A program made the translations under genes and the position numbers. Shown here piece by piece: positions 61,397-64,000 of a stretch of 64,000 bases of DNA. How positions within the stretch are numbered: position 1 is the first letter of the stretch; each line of letters starts with the position of its first letter. A model generated the notes under the pieces. That model worked only from the letters and a program-made list of their open reading frames with translations, made no database searches and was not told the DNA's origin. This DNA comes from Akkermansia muciniphila (GTDB lineage Bacteria > Verrucomicrobiota > Verrucomicrobiia > Verrucomicrobiales > V1-33). Location of the stretch: positions 45,724 through 109,723 of the forward strand of contig CAMDJM010000002.1 of assembly GCA_945900785.1 (NCBI GenBank). Reading direction: 5' to 3'.

Positions 61397-61538
61397 AACC
61401 GGCCGCCTCGCCCTCCTGAATCTACAGGCTCCGCCGCTCTACAGCCGTGCCGGAATCATGCATCTGCGGGGCCGCACCCTCTTACCCGCGGCACGAATGT
61501 TCATGGCAGAAGCCACGAAACCGGTGCTGAAAGGCTAA
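61377..61538 (+). pseudogene. C-terminal remnant of a LysR-type regulator
   Basis: AIEAEIKTGRLALLNLQAPPLYSRAGIMHLRGRTLLPAARMFMAE matches the end of a LysR effector-binding domain. The helix-turn-helix and most of the effector domain are absent. It adjoins the opposite-strand fragment, showing that this stretch is built from pieces of dead genes. Confidence 0.6.
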
Positions 61539-61791
61539 GGTTTTTTCTGAATGGGACGGGGAATTCTCCAAGCTTCATCCGGAGCGCATCAGGCCAAGTC
61601 CCGGGCCTTCCACCCTTCACGCGGAGCGCTGCCCAGTCTTTCTGGAACGCTCCCGATCCTGTCCAGAACCCTCATGGAGGTGCTTTGGGTCAGTTGTGGT
61701 GGCTGAATCCCCAAGTGCGGGTGTCCCAAAAAGTGAGACGTTTGCTTGCTGGCAGCATCGGTATCCGTCTGTATTTTCCAAAAGCCGTTGG

Positions 61792-62352
61792 TCAGGGATT
61801 CATCAGATGCTGGGGCAGTGCGGTGAGGACGCCGACGAGAAAGCAGATGATCGAGATGCGCAGGATGCGGATTTTCCGGGCGAGGATCCGGGCGGTGTGG
61901 AAATTCAGGAGGTTGTATTCCTCATCAAGGAAACCGCGGGATGCGGTGGTGCCGAAGCGGTCGCGGTATTCCGCAGGGGTGGCACAGGCGGCGATATCTC
62001 CCCAGAACACACTGCCGGTGCCGCTGCGGGCGGGAAGGCGCGGCAGGACGACTAACGTTCCCAGCACCAGACTGATCCCGAGGCAGATAGCCGAGGATAC
62101 ATAGAGGGTGCGGGCGCTCCATGCGTCAGGGAATTTCATCAATAAAAACGAGGCGGAGGCCACGCTGCCAGCGATAAAAATCGAGGCCTTGGTGTCCGTC
62201 ACCTGGATGTAATAGTTCAGCACATCATTCACGCCCTTGGCCATGCTGGTGAGGGAGCCATCGGAATCCGGCGGCAGGGTGCGTGGCGGCGGAGTCACGC
62301 CCGTGGAGACCGGTGGCCTTCGCAGAACGCTGGGGATGAAATAGCGGATCAT
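61792..62352 (-). CDS. Pycsar-effector-like transmembrane protein (DUF5706-type), orphan
   Basis: The 186-residue protein has three membrane helices: TKASIFIAGSVASASFLLM, LYVSSAICLGISLVLGTLVVLP and ILRISIICFLVGVLTALP. Family-like segments are DVLNYYIQVTDTKASIFIAG, SVFWGDIAACATPAEYRDRFG and DEEYNLLNFHTARILARKIRILR, which match the Pycsar membrane effectors that bind cyclic pyrimidine nucleotides and depolarise the membrane during phage infection. No cyclase gene is next to it in this window. It is close to the type III-like cassette, so a defence role is plausible, but not certain. Confidence 0.7.
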   Translation of the reverse strand: MIRYFIPSVLRRPPVSTGVTPPPRTLPPDSDGSLTSMAKGVNDVLNYYIQVTDTKASIFIAGSVASASFLLMKFPDAWSARTLYVSSAICLGISLVLGTLVVLPRLPARSGTGSVFWGDIAACATPAEYRDRFGTTASRGFLDEEYNLLNFHTARILARKIRILRISIICFLVGVLTALPQHLMNP

Positions 62353-62383
62353 GACGGTAGAATGGTGGCGGTGCCCTGCGGAA

Positions 62384-63325
62384 TCAAGGCGCGCTGCCGG
62401 AGGCTCCGGGCTTCATTTCCAGAGCGGAAAGGCAGCGCTGGATTTCCGTATGCGCCCGCAAACCGGTGAGCCAGGCCGCAGGCAGGGGCGCAGCGTGGGG
62501 CAGAGCCCCGTAGACCATGCCCATGATGAGGCCGCGCGCCGCATTGTCACCTCCGGCGGCGGCATTGGCCGACAAAGCGGCGGCGGCATCCTCAGGGTGA
62601 CGCAGCAGGAGATGACACAGGGTGGGGAAGGCCTGGGCGGCACCACAGGCCAGTCCATGCGCCAGGGCAGCAGCGGAATCGCTGGCGGCTGAGGCCTGTG
62701 TAGCCTGGGCAGCGGCGAACCAAGCGGCAGGAAGGGCCTGCCAATGGTCTAACGCGGCCGTTTCCCGCAGGGCCTCCGCGATGGCCGACCCCGACTGCAC
62801 GGCCAAGGTGACGCGGGCAAAGAATTCGGCGGTTTCGATGACAGCGGGATCGCTGTGGGTAAAGGCGGTCTGGGCTCTGGCGGCGGTGAACAAGGCCTCC
62901 GGCGTCTCCCAAGACAGCAGGAACAGAGGAGCGATGCGGGCCGCTCCGGCAATGTCATGCGACAGCGAGGCCGCCTGGTCCGGGGGCAGGCCCTGCCGGA
63001 GATTTGCCAGAGCAGCGCGGGTGGCTCCATCGCGATAACTGATGGTCCCGGGATCTTCCCAAAAAGCACGCCATGCGGCCGCGAAAGCTCCGGCATCAAA
63101 GCGGCCCAGCCCGGCGATGGAACGCAGCAGGACCATGGTCTGGTCCCCATAGTGGGTGAAGTCCCCGGCTTGCTTGCCAGGGTGATAGCTGCTCAACGGC
63201 GCAGCATACTCCCTGCGGGGACCGGGCAGGGCGGCGATTTCCTCCTGGTCGTAAATCCAGTGGGGTCCGAGCGCGAGGGCATCGCCGATGAGGGAGGTGA
63301 GAAGAATGGGGGAGGAGGATAGCAT
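62384..63325 (-). CDS. ADP-ribosylglycohydrolase-family protein (DraG/ARH-like)
   Basis: The family removes ADP-ribose from proteins or other targets using divalent metal. The protein starts ILLTSLIGDALALGPHWIYDQEEIA (conserved GDALG-like) and has AAAGGDNAARGLIMGMVYGALPHAAPLP at the C-terminus. The second motif reads GGDNAARG, while canonical DraG-type enzymes have GGDTDT here. This replacement occurs in the crystallin-J1-like branch and may alter metal binding. About 313 residues from ATG 63325; the ORF track start 63349 is a GTG with poor context. Start uncertain within 8 codons. Confidence 0.8.
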   Translation of the reverse strand: MLSSSPILLTSLIGDALALGPHWIYDQEEIAALPGPRREYAAPLSSYHPGKQAGDFTHYGDQTMVLLRSIAGLGRFDAGAFAAAWRAFWEDPGTISYRDGATRAALANLRQGLPPDQAASLSHDIAGAARIAPLFLLSWETPEALFTAARAQTAFTHSDPAVIETAEFFARVTLAVQSGSAIAEALRETAALDHWQALPAAWFAAAQATQASAASDSAAALAHGLACGAAQAFPTLCHLLLRHPEDAAAALSANAAAGGDNAARGLIMGMVYGALPHAAPLPAAWLTGLRAHTEIQRCLSALEMKPGASGSAP

Positions 63326-63482
63326 GATCAGGAAAGGAGAGAGAGTCACGATGAGCCGGGAAATCGGCTAATACAAGGTGGAGCCGCGGCTTCCCGGGCG
63401 GCAGCCGGCAGGTGCTGACGGTAAATGACAAAAGATTCCAGGGTGCTCCGGATGAAATGAGAGGATAGCCGGCAGCGGCAGC

Positions 63483-63540
63483 AAGGTCCGTCCCGGCCTT
63501 GAACGCGGCCCGGGCTTTGCTCAAGGCCGGGACGGGCCTT
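63483..63540. repeat. 20-bp stem inverted repeat upstream of eda-type gene
   Basis: AAGGTCCGTCCCGGCCTTGA (63483-63502) and TCAAGGCCGGGACGGGCCTT (63521-63540) pair with one G-T type mismatch around an 18-nt loop. It lies in the divergent gap between two genes. It may be a REP-like or small mobile palindrome rather than a terminator, as no T-run follows. Confidence 0.65.
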
Positions 63541-63620
63541 GCTACGGGGGCTGGCTGGTAGGCATTTTTCCGGAAATTTCCGTGTCGCGGCCCGTGCCGG
63601 ACTGGTTTATCAGGCGGGCT

Positions 63621-64000
63621 ATGACTGAATTGGAAACGACCATTTTTGGAAGGCTGCAACAAAGCGCGATCATCGCGGTCCTGATTCTGGACCGGGTGGA
63701 GGATGCGGTGCCACTGGCCGAGGCTCTGCTCGAAGGCGGGGTGAATGCGATGGAACTGACCCTGCGCACGCCCGCGGCCATTGGAGCCCTGAAGGAAATC
63801 AAGGCGAAGGTGCCGCAGATGCTGGCCGGCATCGGGACGATCCTGACAACGGATCAGGTGAAGGAAGTGGTGGATGCCGGGGCGGCTTTTGGGGTGGCTC
63901 CGGGCATGAATCCCCGGGTGGTGGAAGCCGCGCTGGCGGCAGGCCTGCCTTTTGCGCCGGGGATTTGCACCCCTTCAGATATTGAGCGGGCGTTGGAATT
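63621..64000 (+). CDS. KDPG/KHG aldolase-type protein, 3' part cut by window edge
   Basis: From ATG 63621 the frame reads LQQSAIIAVLILDRVEDAVPLAEALLEGGVNAMELTLRTPAAIGALKEIKAKV, then MLAGIGTILTTDQVKEVVDAGAAFGVAPGMNP and GLPFAPGICTPSDIERALEL. This is the KDPG/KHG aldolase fold (Eda-like) of Entner-Doudoroff and hexuronate pathways; the glutamate of MELTLRTP is the catalytic acid, while the Schiff-base lysine lies beyond the edge. It is missing from the ORF track because the frame is open at the end. Could also be another class I aldolase of the same family. Confidence 0.88.
   Translation, partial: MTELETTIFGRLQQSAIIAVLILDRVEDAVPLAEALLEGGVNAMELTLRTPAAIGALKEIKAKVPQMLAGIGTILTTDQVKEVVDAGAAFGVAPGMNPRVVEAALAAGLPFAPGICTPSDIERALE

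Noticed and set aside
1-64000. tRNA, rRNA, replication origin or prophage
   Set aside because: No cloverleaf-like or rRNA-like sequence, DnaA box cluster, integrase or phage structural gene was recognised by eye; a tRNAscan/Infernal run would be needed to exclude small RNAs.

Overview
The window looks like chromosomal DNA from a Gram-negative, GC-rich bacterium, most likely a member of Verrucomicrobiota. This is inferred from gene content and not proven. Pointers are a DUF1549/DUF1553 + DUF1501 + planctomycete-type cytochrome (CxxCH) gene set, a sialate O-acetylesterase and an alginate-lyase-like protein, LPS genes (skp, lpxD), short heptad-type intergenic repeats, and ribosomal protein genes that mostly lack a Shine-Dalgarno sequence.

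Layout. 1-2.5 kb: guaA (cut by the left edge) and guaB, minus strand. 2.7-4.6 kb: a secreted alginate-lyase-like protein and an ankyrin protein. 5.35-8.0 kb: a GntR(YtrA)-ABC-membrane protein operon with a visible promoter and operator. 8.0-12.3 kb: a BI-1 family protein, a TPR protein, then skp-lpxD. 12.4-14.4 kb: a transposase-like remnant and two unknown envelope coiled-coil proteins. 14.6-16.7 kb: an acyltransferase, a small membrane protein and a polysaccharide deacetylase. 16.8-32.3 kb: a long minus-strand str-S10-spc block (rpsL, rpsG, fusA, rpsJ ... rplO, secY, map). It has no tuf, rpsN, rpmD or adk at the usual places, and a secreted coiled-coil protein is inserted between rpsS and rplV. 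33-39.9 kb: a metal-type RND efflux operon (TolC-like, adaptor, pump) bracketed by two small Cys-containing secreted proteins. 40.2-43.6 kb: debris (acetate kinase remnant, truncated FAD oxidase) around a GspE/PilB-type ATPase. 43.8-46.8 kb: Fpg glycosylase and a two-component system. 47.1-51.7 kb: the DUF1549-DUF1501-cytochrome/LRR set. 51.8-52.6 kb: a broken DUF4143-type ATPase gene behind two related 35-nt palindromes. 52.8-55.7 kb: sialate O-acetylesterase and an alpha/beta hydrolase. 55.8-62.4 kb: a defence-like island with a type III-like methyltransferase, a protein with a kinase-like C-terminus and a helicase-nuclease, followed by gene fragments and an orphan Pycsar-effector-like membrane protein. 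62.4-64 kb: an ADP-ribosylglycohydrolase-family protein and the start of a KDPG-aldolase-type gene.

The two most unusual items are the three-gene mod / kinase-like / res cassette, where a polyvalent-kinase-like protein sits between the two halves of a type III-like restriction system, and the MreC-like secreted protein embedded in the S10 operon. A third is the set of pyrimidine-rich 7-8 nt repeats directly in front of the start codons of several unrelated genes (guaA, secY, fusA, a TPR gene, DUF1501, a cytochrome).

All calls come from reading the sequence and the supplied ORF translations. No database search was run, so family names rest on motif recognition.
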